Below, one piece after another: positions 1-13,007 of a DNA stretch of 64,000 nucleotides. Each line of letters opens with the position of its first letter. The stretch's first letter is position 1. The DNA lies in NCBI GenBank assembly GCA_018857735.1, contig JABMCL010002254.1:1732501-1796500 (forward strand), in the 5' to 3' direction. Both the position numbers and the translations under genes were made by a program. The DNA is from Alviniconcha marisindica. Taxonomy: Eukaryota > Mollusca > Gastropoda > Provannidae. The notes beneath the pieces are model-generated. The model saw only the letters and a list, made by a program, of their open reading frames with translations, was not told the DNA's origin and did no database searches.

Positions 1-365
1 AGTTCACCCCCCCACCCACCCCCACGTACTGCCACTTCAAGTTGACCCCCCCCCAATATAATGCCATTTTCAAAGTTCACCCCCCCACCCCCCATGTAAT
101 GCCACTTTCAAAGTTGACTCCTCCCTCCACCTTTCCGTCCCCAACATGAAACCATAGACCAAAGTTGACCATACTCCCCCCTCCATGATGCCACTGACAA
201 AGACTGACAAAACTATCATCTCCCCACACACACACACGCATGATGCCAGACAAAGTTGATCATACCCTCTGCCGTCCCCCGCCATGCTGCCAATAACTTG
301 TTCATACCCGCTGGTTTACCCCCCCCCCCCCCCCCAACAAGCCCCTCCCCCGTCTCACACGAAGG
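1..365. repeat. C-rich low-complexity repeat
   Basis: Poly-C tracts alternate with degenerate copies of a 'tgccactttcaaagttga' motif (about 40-60, 70-110, 110-165). A pure C run lies at about 320-336. No gene is supported here. Confidence 0.7.
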
Positions 366-504
366 CAGCGACAAGAACAAAGCAACAGGTGTCGGTTGCC
401 CCCCATTAGCATAGACTAATGAAGCCCATTGTTCTTGGCTGCTGGATGGGCCTAATTGGGGTTGACCAAGACCACGCACGACCTGCCTGCCAGCCCTTCC
501 GCCC

Positions 505-805
505 TGGCCGCTTACGTCATCGCCATTAAAGAGCCATTGTCTTTGGAACACGGGCCTAAGGTCGTCGCATACGTCATCATCATTAAAGAGCCATTGTCTC
601 TGGAACACGGGCCTAAGGTCGTCGCATACGTCATCGCCATTAAAGAGCCATTGTCTCTGGAACACCGGCATAAGGTCGCCGCATACGTCACCGCTATTAA
701 AGAGCCATTGTCTTTGGAACACGGGCCTAAGGTCGCCGCATACGTCACCGCCATTAAAGAGCCATTGTCTCTGGAACACGGGCATAAGGTCGCCGCATAC
801 GAATA
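505..805. repeat. 57-bp minisatellite, about 5 copies
   Basis: The unit contains 'attaaagagccattgtct' and 'acgggcctaaggtcgtcgca'. Because 57 is a multiple of 3, the array stays open in more than one frame on both strands (19 residues per unit). I treat it as a repeat and not as a gene. Confidence 0.9.
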
Positions 806-902
806 CTTGGATACTTAGTCCCCTGCAGCCCGGTGTGCTGGCGATGACCGGCCACTGGCCACTGGCGATGCGCACTGCTGGCACTCCGTCCCGAGCGTGG
901 CC

Positions 903-1170
903 AGCATGGTACACGGACAGCGTGACGCTGACTCCGTCCTGAGCGAGGCTTGGTACACGGACAGCGTGACGCTGACTCCGTCCTGAGCGAAGCTTGGTAC
1001 ACGGATAGCGTGACGCTGACTCTGTCCTGAGCGAGGCTTGGTACACGACGGATAGCGTGACGCGTGACGCTGACTCCGTCCTGAGCGAGGCTTGGTACAC
1101 GGACAGCGTGACGCGTGACGCTGACTCCGTCCTGAGCGAGGCTTGGTACACGGACAGCGTGACGCTGACT
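903..1170. repeat. 44-bp minisatellite, about 6 copies
   Basis: Units carry 'acacggacagcgtgacgctg' followed by 'actccgtcctgagcgaggct'. Some units have a 'cgtgacg' insertion that lengthens them. 806-902 and 1171-1355 hold no recognisable gene. Confidence 0.88.
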
Positions 1171-1355
1171 CCTGCCTTCACAACAATACCCGCCAATGCA
1201 GCACCGCGTCACTCCAAGCCCCGCTTACCTCCCTTCTGCCCCGTGCCAGCCAGCATCAGCAAGGAGGACGTTCACAGTTCCGTCAAGAACGATCCCTTTT
1301 CACTTCAAAGTGGCCTAAGGACGTCTCTCTCCACCCCCACCCCCCTCACCCCGCC

Positions 1356-1386
1356 ACACACACACACACACACACACACTTCACAC

Positions 1387-1424
<38 letters not shown>
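1356..1424. repeat. (CA)n followed by (CT)n microsatellite
   Basis: A CA tract is followed directly by a CT tract. The sequence from 1425 to about 1575 is unique and shows nothing recognisable. Confidence 0.95.
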
Positions 1425-1428
<4 letters not shown>

Positions 1429-1574
1429 TGTTTTATTTTACCCGGTTTGCCCTCTCAGCCGTGACGAAAATACGGGTTTATTTGCCATAACAAATTCTGA
1501 TCCACAAAATTACCGACGGATAGGAACACGTCACCAATGTGCAGTATTGACTAAATTGGAGGCAATGTGCTTTT

Positions 1575-1975
1575 GCTGCTTAACGACCACAGAGGCGTGA
1601 AGGCCTATTCGGGACGGGGCAATGTAAACAATCGGCAGTAAGTATTAAACAGGGGGGGGGGGGGGGGGGGGATGTAAACAACAGGCAGTATTTAACAGGG
1701 GGGAGGCAATGTAAACAACAGGCAGTAAGTATTAAACAGGTGGGGGTGGGGGGGGGATGTAAACAACAGGCAGTATTTAACAGGGGGGAGGCAATGTAAA
1801 CAACAGGCAGTAAGTATTAAACAGGTGGGGGGGTGGTGGTAGGGAGCATGTAACAGAGCAATGTAAACAACAGGCAGTAATAAACAGGGGGTGCGGGGCA
1901 ATGTAAACAACAGGCAGTATTTAACAGGGGGGAGGCAATGTAAACAACAAACTAGGCAGTATTAAAGTCAGAATC
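1575..1975. repeat. Degenerate array built on 'caatgtaaacaacaggcagta'-like units
   Basis: About eight irregular units share 'gtaaacaacaggcagta' and 'ttaaacagg', separated by G runs of varying length (for example about 1651-1670). Unit length differs mainly because the G tracts differ. Confidence 0.85.
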
Positions 1976-2760
1976 GCCTGTGCGCAATACTGACTGAATC
2001 AGTCAATGTAAACAGTAGGTTGTATTAAACAGTCGTAAGAGCGTGTGTGCAGTACTGATTAAATTAGTCCATGTAAACAGTAAGTTGTGTTAAACAGTCA
2101 GTGGAGTCTGTGTGCAGTACTGGTGAATGTAAACAGTAGGGTTGTATTAAACGTCAGTGGAGTCTGTGTGCAGCACTGGTGAATGTAAACAGTAGGGTTG
2201 TATTAAACGTCAGTGGAGCCTGTGTGCAGCATGGTGTGTGTAAACAGTAGGGTTGTATTAAACGTCAGTGGAGTCTGTGTGCAGCACTGGTGAATGTAAA
2301 CAGTAGGGTTGTATTTAAGTCAGTGGAGCCTGTGTGCAGTACTGGTGACTGTAAACAGTAGGGTTGTATTAAACGTTAGTGGTGCCTGTGTGCCGCACTG
2401 GTGAATGTAAACAGTAGGGTTGTATTAAACGTCAGTGGAGCCTGTGTGCAGCATGGTGTGTGTAAACAGTAGGGTTGTATTAAACGTCAGTGGAGCCTGT
2501 GTGCAGCATGGTGTGTGTAAACAGTAGGGTTGTATTAAACGTCAGTGGAGCCTGTGTGTAGCATGGTGAGTGTAAACAGTAGGGTTGTATTTAAGTCAGT
2601 GGAGCCTGTGTGCAGCATGGTGAGTGTAAACAGTAGGGTTGTATTTAAGTCAGTGGAGCCTGTGTGCAGCATGGTGAATGTAAGCAGTAGGGTTGCATTT
2701 AAGTCAGTAAAGCCTGTGTATAGCACTGGTGAGCGTAAACAGTAGGGTTGTATTAAACAG
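1976..2760. repeat. 56-bp minisatellite, about 13 copies
   Basis: The unit contains 'gtaaacagtagggttgtatt', a 'cagtggagcctgtgtgcag' block and 'cactggtgaat'. Some units are shortened ('gcatggtgtgt'). The leftmost units share 'gtaaaca' and 'ttaaac' with the preceding array, suggesting descent from one another. 2761-3119 is unique apart from a SINE-core-like stretch near 3060-3115. Confidence 0.88.
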
Positions 2761-3128
2761 TGGCGTCAATTGTCATCGGGGCTTACAGCTTCTAACCCAC
2801 AATCCTATTCCGGGACCAGAGACTTTCCCCTGCGTCTTTTCTGACGCATGTTAGAGCATTCACAAACACCTGGGTCAGAAAGCAACCGGAGTGGCCACCG
2901 TGATCACTATTAACAACAGGGTCAGAAGATAACCTAATAGTGATTGGGTCAAATAACTAACGTATGTTGCATCCTAATGTCAATACCATTGCCAGAAAGG
3001 AAGCGGTGTATTTATGCCGTATCGTTTTTATTCCCAACGCCACCTAGGAAGCCGGAAGCAAGTAAGTAACGGGATTTTCACTCAGTCAGCCGGGACGGTT
3101 ATATCAGGACGAAATTAAGCGCTGTATT

Positions 3129-3213
3129 CAGCATCACTGTTGCTAACACCATGTAGCAAGGTCAGAAACACAGCATCACTGTTGCTAACACCATGTAGCA
3201 AGGTCAGAAACAG
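3129..3213. repeat. 42-bp direct repeat, 2 copies
   Basis: The block 'cagcatcactgttgctaac' followed by 'accatgtagcaaggtcagaa' occurs at 3129 and again at 3171. Confidence 0.85.
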
Positions 3214-3299
3214 AGGCATGCATTCAGTATCAATGTCCCCATTGCCACCTACAAAAGTCAGACCCAAAGCGGTGTCTCTGTTACTAATACCACGTACCA

Positions 3300-3712
3300 A
3301 GTGCAAATCAAAGTGCTGTATTCAGTATCTCTGTTACTAATACAAAGTGCCAAGTGCAAATCAAAGTGCTGTATTCAGTATCTCTATTACTAATACAAAG
3401 TACCAAGTGCAAATCAAAGTGCTGTATTCAGTATCTCTATTACTAATACAAAGTACCAAGTGCAAATCAAAGTGCTGTATTCAGTATCTCTGTTACTAAT
3501 ACAAAGTACCAAGTGCAAATCAAAGTGCTGTATTCAGTATCTCTGTTACTAATACAAAGTACCAAGTGCAAATCAAAGTGCTGTATTCAGTATCTCTATT
3601 ACTAATACAAAGTACCAAGTGCAAATCAAAGTGCTGTATTCAGTATCTCTATTACTAATACAAAGTGCCAAGTGCAAATCAAAGTGCTGTATTCAGTATC
3701 TCTGTTACTAAT
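3300..3712. repeat. 53-bp minisatellite, about 8 copies
   Basis: The unit contains 'caaagtgctgtattcagtat', 'tctctattactaatacaa' and 'agtaccaagtgca'. Copies differ at a few sites (tctctatt/tctctgtt, agtacc/agtgcc). It merges on the right into the 52-bp array, to which it is clearly related. Confidence 0.92.
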
Positions 3713-3734
3713 GCAGAAGTCAGAAACAAAGTGG

Positions 3735-5918
3735 TGTATTCTGACTCAATACTATTAATACAGTACACATTAGGTCAGAAGCAAAGTGTAGTCCGACTCA
3801 ATACTATTAATACAGTACACATTAGGTCAGAAGCAAAGTGTAGTCCGACTCAATACTATTAATACAGTACACATTAGGTCAGAAGCAAAGTGTAGTCCGA
3901 CTCAATACTATTAATACAGTACACATTAGGTCAGAAGCAAAGTGTAGTCCGACTCAATACTATTAATACAGTACACATTAGGTCAGAAGCCAAGTGTAGT
4001 CCGACTCAATACTATTAATACAGTACACATTAGGTCAGAAGCCAAGTGTAGTCCGACTCAATACTATTAATACAGTACACATTAGGTCAGAAGCCAAGTG
4101 TAGTCCGACTCAATACTATTAATACAGTACACATTAGGTCAGAAGCAAAGTGTAGTCCGACTCAATACTATTAATACAGTACACATTAGGTCAGAAGCAA
4201 AGTGTAGTCCGACTCAATACTATTAATACAGTACACATTAGGTCAGAAGCAAAGTGTAGTCCGACTCAATACTATTAATACAGTACACATTAGGTCAGAA
4301 GCAAAGTGTAGTCCGACTCAATACTATTAATACAGTACACATTAGGTCAGAAGCAAAGTGTAGTCCGACTCAATACTATTAATACAGTACACATTAGGTC
4401 AGAAGCAAAGTGTAGTCCGACTCAATACTATTAATACAGTACACATTAGGTCAGAAGCCAAGTGTAGTCCGACTCAATACTATTAATACAGTACACATTA
4501 GGTCAGAAGCAAAGTGTAGTCCGACTCAATACTATTAATACAGTACACATTAGGTCAGAAGCAAAGTGTAGTCCGACTCAATACTATTAATACAGTACAC
4601 ATTAGGTCAGAAGCAAAGTGTAGTCCGACTCAATACTATTAATACAGTACACATTAGGTCAGAAGCAAAGTGTAGTCCGACTCAATACTATTAATACAGT
4701 ACACATTAGGTCAGAAGCAAAGTGTAGTCCGACTCAATACTATTAATACAGTACACATTAGGTCAGAAGCAAAGTGTAGTCCGACTCAATACTATTAATA
4801 CAGTACACATTAGGTCAGAAGCAAAGTGTAGTCCGACTCAATACTATTAATACAGTACACATTAGGTCAGAAGCAAAGTGTAGTCCGACTCAATACTATT
4901 AATACAGTACACATTAGGTCAGAAGCAAAGTGTAGTCCGACTCAATACTATTAATACAGTACACATTAGGTCAGAAGCAAAGTGTAGTCCGACTCAATAC
5001 TATTAATACAGTACACATTAGGTCAGAAGCAAAGTGTAGTCCGACTCAATACTATTAATACAGTACACATTAGGTCAGAAGCAAAGTGTAGTCCGACTCA
5101 ATACTATTAATACAGTACACATTAGGTCAGAAGCAAAGTGTAGTCCGACTCAATACTATTAATACAGTACACATTAGGTCAGAAGCAAAGTGTAGTCCGA
5201 CTCAATACTATTAATACAGTACACATTAGGTCAGAAGCAAAGTGTAGTCCGACTCAATACTATTAATACAGTACACATTAGGTCAGAAGCAAAGTGTAGT
5301 CCGACTCAATACTATTAATACAGTACACATTAGGTCAGAAGCCAAGTGTAGTCCGACTCAATACTATTAATACAGTACACATTAGGTCAGAAGCCAAGTG
5401 TAGTCCGACTCAATACTATTAATACAGTACACATTAGGTCAGAAGCCAAGTGTAGTCCGACTCAATACTATTAATACAGTACACATTAGGTCAGAAGCAA
5501 AGTGTAGTCCGACTCAATACTATTAATACAGTACACATTAGGTCAGAAGCCAAGTGTAGTCCGACTCAATACTATTAATACAGTACACATTAGGTCAGAA
5601 GCCAAGTGTAGTCCGACTCAATACTATTAATACAGTACACATTAGGTCAGAAGCAAAGTGTAGTCCGACTCAATACTATTAATACAGTACACATTAGGTC
5701 AGAAGCAAAGTGTAGTCCGACTCAATACTATTAATACAGTACACATTAGGTCAGAAGCAAAGTGTAGTCCGACTCAATACTATTAATACAGTACACATTA
5801 GGTCAGAAGCAAAGTGTAGTCCGACTCAATACTATTAATACAGTACACATTAGGTCAGAAGCAAAGTGTAGTCCGACTCAATACTATTAATACAGTACAC
5901 ATTAGGTCAGAAGCAAAG
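3735..5918. repeat. 52-bp satellite array, about 42 near-identical copies
   Basis: The unit contains 'actcaatactattaatacag', 'tacacattaggtcagaagc' and 'aaagtgtagtccg'. Copies are nearly identical and fall into two subtypes, 'agaagcaaag' and 'agaagccaag', which occur in blocks. It is the longest uniform array in the left half of the window. No open frame spans it. Confidence 0.97.
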
Positions 5919-7180
5919 CAGGGCAATCCTCGTCAGTGCTGCTGATAGGAAGGAGAGGCACACAGTCGGAGGCCATGAAGATGGAAGTGACACGCTGACG
6001 ACCTAAGATACAACTAAACATGTCCACTGACATGGCGGTCCATCCACCTGGCTGTGTGATCTATCGCTGTGTCGGTGATCTATCTCCCTCTCCTTATCTG
6101 TCACTTTTAGTGGGCCAAACAATGCACACGATAGGACAGGCACGAATCATGATCAAATGCCTTCAGGTCGGGATTACACGCACTTTGATTGTGAAACAAG
6201 ATTACTTTGATTGTGAAACAAGATTTGGACTTGCACCCACAATACAGCCCAAGAAACAAGCTTTGGACTTGCACCCATGATAAAGCCAAAGTCAATTACC
6301 GAATTCGGTTTCGTTAGAGTGATGCGTGACAAAACGTGGGCAGTGACAGTGACGATAGAGCCAGAGACAGCAGTTTCGTTACGGTGAGGTGTGACAAACG
6401 TTCCCAACGAACTGGCGACAAAGTCGCTCCAAAGGATGTCGCTCCAGTGGATGTCGCTGCAACGGACGTCGTTCCAAGGGAATGCACCCGAGGCAGAGTC
6501 TGCACTGACAGAGTGGCGATGCAGCCTGAGACAGACGAGTGCTTCGTGGCTACGGACAGACGTGGCAAACATTTGCAGTGACGACTGCGCGAGGACCCGC
6601 ATTCTAAACTGTTAGCCAACAATGGACAGGAAGCACTGTGCATGGAGAAACCTCGTGTAGATGGCAGCGCCGTGACACCGGTTGCAAACAGCAGCGCTAC
6701 TGCGGCAGAGCATACTGACAAACCACACAATATCAACCATCAGCAGGAACTTCAAACGGTGGCGGAAAGCTCTCACGACAACGTGACTGGACTCAAGCGC
6801 CGACTGGCCAATATGCACGCACGATTTTACACTCATCTTTTGCTTTGCGTGGTTTTCAATGATTATCTTTCGCTGCCGTCTTTTTCCTGTCGCCGCAGCA
6901 CGCAGTAATTGTCGGCGTTTCTCGGATCATCCGGTCTGGCCGGTTCCAGTCTCAAGGTCGCAGTGTCCTTGGACGGCGGTCCGCTCTGGCCGAAAATGGT
7001 GGTGGTGTATTTCTAGCCGATATTAGGCTTTCTTCGGTGATCCAATCATACCTGACGTGCGTGCGTCGCCTGATTATGCCGAAAATAGTGGGGCTGCAAC
7101 GGCCGTGCCGCCAGACACTCTGACCTCAATCTCTGCAGCCACTCTCACCTACGTCCTTCACGCAGTCCTCGCCCGGCCAA
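5919..7180. other. Mostly unique spacer without a recognised gene
   Basis: Open frames of 60-142 codons exist on both strands but match no family I know and lack splice or codon support. Short 15-bp direct repeats ('gtcgctccaaaggat'-like, four copies) lie at about 6423-6480. A duplicated 'gattgtgaaacaagatt' lies at about 6187-6223. Confidence 0.5.
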
Positions 7181-7312
7181 CGGCACCACACCGTCAGCAC
7201 ACAGCGTCACACAGTCAGCACCCAGCATCACACAGCCAGCACACAGCGTCACACAGTCAGCACACAGCACCACACAGTCAGCACCACACAGTCAGCGTCA
7301 CACAGTCAGCAC
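7180..7312. repeat. Short tandem repeat on 'cacacagtcagcac'
   Basis: Irregular units of about 12-20 bp with 'acagtcagcacacagc' repeat across this stretch. The sequence from 7313 to 7440 is unique. Confidence 0.8.
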
Positions 7313-7439
7313 TGCTGTTTTAATCCTCCAGTCTCTAGCTAACGAAAATTCCCCGATTAAGACTGAAACCTGGAACTCCTCAGGAGACAATAAGCCTACC
7401 CACCGACCATAATCGGGGTTAGGTTTAATCCACGGTCCT

Positions 7440-7770
7440 AACTGGGCCCAAGTTTACCCGCCGGTGTCAATCAGGTGTAAGTTACTCGCTAGTGTCAACC
7501 AAGTGTAAGTTACCCGCCGTTGTCAGCCAGGTGTAAGTTACCCGCCGGTGCCATCCAAGTATAAGTTACCCGTCGGTGTCAATCAGGTGTAAGTTACCCG
7601 TCAATCAGATGTAAGTTACCCGCCGGTGTCAATCAGGTGTAAGTTACCCGCCGGTACCCATCAGGTATAAGTTACCGTCGGTACCAATCAGGCGTAATTT
7701 ACCGCCGTTACCAATCAGGTACAAGTTACCCGCCGTTACCAGTCAGGTACAAGTTACCCGCCGGTACCAA
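7440..7770. repeat. 28-bp minisatellite, about 12 copies
   Basis: The unit is 'aatcaggtgtaagttacc' plus 'cgccggtgtc', with frequent single-base variants (ggtaccaatca, ggtgccatcca). It is followed by a pure G run at about 7774-7799. Confidence 0.9.
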
Positions 7771-7994
7771 CAAGTGGGGGGGGGGGGGGGGGGGGGGGGT
7801 CGTTATCTGCAAGGCGTAGGGGTCGGTAAACCATATATGGATGTGACCACACGTACTCTCGTAATTATCATTTGTATTTGTTACGAATCTGCTCAGTCGC
7901 ATTCTTGTCTTTTGGCGTTTTTTGTCAAATTACACCATATGTATAGACCCACTAGTGAGTGTACTATCAAGGCTAAAACCCCGTCAGCTGTCCT

Positions 7995-8222
7995 GAAACT
8001 TTTCACCACCATCAGCTCTAGATCTACAGTTATGAAACATTTCAACACATCAGCTCTAGATCTACAGTTATGAAACATTTCAACACATCAGCTCTAGATC
8101 TACAGTTATGAAAAATTTCAACACATCAGCTCTAGATCTACAGTTATGAAACATTTCAACACATCAGCTCTAGATCTACAGTTGTCAAATATATTCCAAC
8201 CACATCAGCCCTATATCTACAG
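7995..8222. repeat. 38-bp minisatellite, about 6 copies
   Basis: The unit contains 'agctctagatctacagtta' and 'tgaaacatttcaacacatc'. The outer copies are more diverged. A CA/CG-rich microsatellite follows at 8231-8298. 8299-8475 is unique and without a recognisable gene. Confidence 0.9.
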
Positions 8223-8477
8223 TTGTCATGTAACACATACACACACACACACACGCGCACGCACACACACGCACGCACGCACGCACACACACACACATTG
8301 TAAGCAGGCTATACAGCCTGTGACCCCCGTCCCCACAGCACAGGGCCGGTGTGACCAGCTGCCGGTGGTGAGGTCAGTGAAACAAGCGGGCGACAAACGG
8401 CGCTACGGCTGATCACCGCTCACACACCATCAACACGCCAGCGGCCGCCGGCTGGGGCCTGAGCTGTCTGTAGCGTC

Positions 8478-9386
8478 CCCACCAACAGGCCGTGATCTAC
8501 ACCCACTATAGTGAGACACTCAAGGCCCCACCAACAGGCCGTGATCTACACCCACTATAGTGAGACACTCAAGGCCCCACCAACAGGCCGTGATCTACAC
8601 CCACTATAGTGAGACACTCAAGGCCCCACCAACAGGCCGTGATCTACACCCACTATAGTGAGACACTCAAGGCCCCACCAACAGGCCGTGATCTACACCC
8701 ACTATAGTGAGACACTCAAGGCCCCACCAACAGGCCGTGATCTACACCCACTATAGTGAGACACTCAAGGCCCCACCAACAGGCCGTGATCTACACCCAC
8801 TATAGTGAGACACTCAAGGCCCCACCAACAGGCCGTGATCTACACCCACTATAGTGAGACACTCAAGGCCCCACCAACAGGCCGTGATCTACACCCACTA
8901 TAGTGAGACACTCAAGGCCCCACCAACAGGCCGTGATCTACACCCACTATAGTGAGACACTCAAGGCCCCACCAACAGGCCGTGATCTACACCCACTATA
9001 GTGAGACACTCAAGGCCCCACCAACAGGCCGTGATCTACACCCACTATAGTGAGACACTCAAGGCCCCACCAACAGGCCGTGATCTACACCCACTATAGT
9101 GAGACACTCAAGTCCCCACCAACAGGCCGTGATCTACACCCACTATAGTGAGACACTCAAGGCCCCACCAACAGGCCGTGATCTACACCCACTATAGTGA
9201 GACACTCAAGTCCCCACCAACAGGCCGTGATCTACACCCACTATAGTGAGACACTCAAGCCCCACCACAGGCCGTGATCTACACCCACTATAGTGAGACA
9301 CTCAAGGCCCCACCAACAGGCCGTGATCTACACCCACTCTAGTGAGACACTCAAGTCCCCACCAACAGGCCGTGATCTACACCCAC
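8478..9386. repeat. 49-bp minisatellite, about 18.5 copies
   Basis: The unit contains 'ccccaccaacaggccgtgat' and 'ctacacccactatagtgag'. The central 'cactatagtg' is a perfect 10-bp palindrome. Copies 8478-9110 are almost identical; those to the right carry variants (aagtcccc, a 1-bp loss near 9260). Decayed copies continue to about 9565. Confidence 0.95.
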
Positions 9387-9702
9387 AAACTGACCATCTA
9401 TTAAGACGATGTCTAGAGTTACTCAGCAAAATGACAGTCCCTCACGTACGTGCCCCCCCCCCCCCCAACAGGCCGTGATCTACACTCACTAAAGTGACGA
9501 TTTCTCAAGGCCATGTCCCGAGTTACACTCAGTAAAGTGCCAGTCCCTCAGGGCCGCCACCAACAGGCCCCAGGCACCGGCGAGGCGTGGTGCGGTGGAA
9601 AGCAGAAACTGGACGCCGCGTTTGGAAAGGAAAGCTTTCCCCGAGAGCGCGGTCACCGAAAACACGACTAGCTGCCCACACAGAACTTTAACCTGACTGA
9701 AC

Positions 9703-9719
9703 TCACACACGCACACGCA

Positions 9720-9791
<72 letters not shown>

Positions 9792-9984
9792 CTCTCTCTC
9801 TCTTATCTTAATTATCTCTCTCTTGCTGTCTGCCTGCCTGTCTGTCTCTCTCTCTCCCTCACACACACACACACACGCACACACGCTCACTCACACGCAC
9901 ACACACACTCTCTCTTCTCTCTTGCTGCCTGCCTGCCTGTCTGTCTGTCTCTCACACACACACACACACACACATACGCTCACC

Positions 9985-10052
<68 letters not shown>

Positions 10053-10066
10053 ATCCGTGATACAGG
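9703..10066. repeat. Compound (CA)n/(CT)n microsatellite
   Basis: Long CA and CACG tracts are interleaved with CT and 'ctgcctgcctgtctgt' tracts. Open frames here are simple-sequence translations. Confidence 0.95.
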
Positions 10067-10193
10067 CAGCGCGCCTGCCGGATTGCCTAGGCTCCATGGT
10101 CTGTGAGAACGTCGTGAGAAAGTTAAAATGTTACCCAGTTGTGGATCCACAGGGTAACAAGTGCTGTCAGGGCACAGGGTCGAGATGGCGGGG

Positions 10194-10257
<64 letters not shown>

Positions 10258-10347
10258 CGCGCGCGTGCGTGCGTGTGTGTGTGTGTGTGCGTGCGTGTGT
10301 GTGTGTGTGTGCGAATGTGTGTGCGTGCGTGCGTGCGTGTGTGTGTG

Positions 10348-10380
<33 letters not shown>

Positions 10381-10389
10381 GCGTGTGTG

Positions 10390-10488
<99 letters not shown>

Positions 10489-10497
10489 GACAGGGAG
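10194..10497. repeat. Compound (GT)n/(GA)n/(GACA)n microsatellite
   Basis: A GT tract is followed by GTGC, then GA from about 10393, then GACA from about 10452. 10498-10880 is unique and shows no recognisable gene. Confidence 0.95.
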
Positions 10498-10897
10498 GGA
10501 GGGAGAAAGAGAACAGAGAGGGGCAATTTGTCCACTCTCGCCGGTTAAACTCCAACTGCCCAGCTTGATCACTTTGAGGCAAGACGTGTCAATCAGGGCC
10601 AAAGGGGCATACCGCTGGCTGTGCACGTTGCGATACAAGGCGACAGCAGCGGCGATCACATGTCTTCCTTCCCAAGCAACCAGCCCAGCCTTGCACCCCT
10701 TTGGAATCGCGATAAGCACGTCACACTTAGCGACGGGCGGAGATAGATCACGTCACACTGGCTCGCCACAATGCCGACTGGAGGGGACGCAGGTCTCGCG
10801 ATTGTTCACCACGTACTGGGAACTTTGCTTCACTAGGAAACGCTGGAATTTTTAATTGTTTCAAATTTTGATTACTGTGGACTCTCTCTCAGCGTGT

Positions 10898-11276
10898 ACG
10901 TGCGTGCGTGCGTGTGTGTGCATATGTATGTGTGTGTGTGTGTGGTGCGGTGAGTGTGTATATGTGTGTGGTGCGGTGTGTGTGTGTGGTGCGGTGTGTG
11001 TGGTGCGGTGTGTATGTGTGGTGCGGTGTGTATGTGTGGTGTATGTGTGCGTGTGTGGTGTGGTGTATGTGTGTGTGGTGCGGTGTGTGTGTGGTGTGGT
11101 GTGTGTATGTGTGGTGCGGTGTGTGTATATGTGTGTGTGGTGTGGTGTGTGTGTGGTGCGGTGTATGTGTGGTGTGGTGCGGTGTGTGTGGTGCAGTGTG
11201 TATGTATGTGTGTGTGTGGTGTGGTGTGGTGTGGTGCGGTGTGTGTATGTATGTGTGTGTGTATGTATGTGTGTAA
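10898..11276. repeat. GT-rich minisatellite with 'gtggtgcggtgtgtg' variants
   Basis: GT dinucleotides are interrupted by regularly spaced 'gtggtgcggt' and 'gtatgt' motifs, so it is a degenerate minisatellite grown from a microsatellite. Confidence 0.9.
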
Positions 11277-11507
11277 AAGCCCACAGTCAGTCAGAACATC
11301 ACACCTGATTGCTGTGGCACTAGGTGACCGGGAAGGAGAAGCAGGCGGTTGGAATCGATCAGGGTGCAACATGTGCGATGCAACATTAGACACTGGTGTG
11401 AAGACAAGCCCCAGGAGCCAGATTTATGACCGTAATAGCCGTCAGCACTGATAGCAGGCCAGTGCTTGTGTCCACAGGTCACACGGACCTCCGCACACAG
11501 CCTCCTG

Positions 11508-11590
11508 CAATAACGCACATGCGCCGTGCAATAACGCACATGCGTCATGCAAGAACGCACATGCGTCATGCAAGAACGCACATGCGGCAG
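11508..11590. repeat. 20-bp repeat, 4 copies
   Basis: The motif 'aacgcacatgcgtcatgcaa' and variants repeats four times. 'gcacatgcg' is partly palindromic. Confidence 0.85.
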
Positions 11591-11689
11591 GCACACACCG
11601 TTTTAGTGAGGGTGGGTGGGGGTGAGAACGGGACAGCATGGTGGCGGTGTTGTGCTGGGGTGGGGAGACAGACAGACAGACAGACAGAG

Positions 11690-12318
<629 letters not shown>

Positions 12319-12319
<1 letters not shown>

Positions 12320-12542
12320 TTCGGTTGTACATAAAGGTATGGTTGGCAGTAATTTGTTTATTCATTAGTTTATCTATAGCCTACTATCAACAGTTGTTGG
12401 CGCACTTTGCTAATCCTTTCTTTTGATTAACAATATACTATACATGTAACCTGCATTTAACTTCTGTAACTTTAGGAACACACACACACACATACACACG
12501 TGCTCACATGTACACACACATACTGACACATATACATGCCTG

Positions 12543-12576
<34 letters not shown>

Positions 12577-13007
12577 TGACGCACCACACAAATACAGGTG
12601 GACACTAGAAAAAGAACTGTATCATTGTCAAACAGCTGTTCAACTTCAAGTGGACAGAAACAGAAAACATCTGCAACAACCATGTGCCTTTTTTTGTTTT
12701 AAGCTCCACAAACAGAAACAAAATCAGATGTGACAATGGATAAAGCCTGACACTCTGTGTTGAATTGAGCAAATCCAACCAACAAAGCAACTGAAATTAC
12801 TTCAAAGAAACATAAAGTTCCAGCATTTGACATTCTTACAGAAGGAAATCCAGTGAACACAGCCGAACAAGTTTCACAAAAGTAGAAAATAACAAGTTCC
12901 ATAATAATCTTTTCTGAGAGTTATGACTGGAACAATACCAACAAAAAGAAACAAAAACACCCCAAAACATGCATGTGTAGCAATGGACATACACAATGAT
13001 CATCTCT
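12319..13007. other. AT-rich spacer with CA microsatellites
   Basis: CA tracts lie at about 12479-12495 and 12541-12568. No recognisable coding sequence was found. Confidence 0.6.

Noticed and set aside
216..1196. Long minus-strand open frame of 326 codons, and related frames at 754-1212
   Set aside because: It is a translation of the 57-bp and 44-bp tandem repeats and a C-rich tract; no domain or codon signal.
2560..2760. Telomere-like 'tagggtt' motifs
   Set aside because: They occur once per 56-bp unit and not as tandem TTAGGG, so they are part of the minisatellite.
6174..6736. Overlapping 140-codon frames on the minus strand
   Set aside because: They overlap open frames on the other strand, contain short direct repeats and match no known family.
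8478..9386. 'cactatagtgag' in each 49-bp unit looks like part of a phage T7 promoter
   Set aside because: Only the TATAGTGAG part is shared by chance; the rest of the promoter is absent and the context is a eukaryotic minisatellite.
8478..9386. CRISPR-like appearance of regular repeats
   Set aside because: Units are contiguous with no unique spacers, and the genome is eukaryotic. The same applies to all other arrays.
9823..11451. Many 120-240-codon frames on both strands
   Set aside because: They are CA/GT/GA microsatellite translations (Cys-Val, Thr-His, Arg-Glu repeats).
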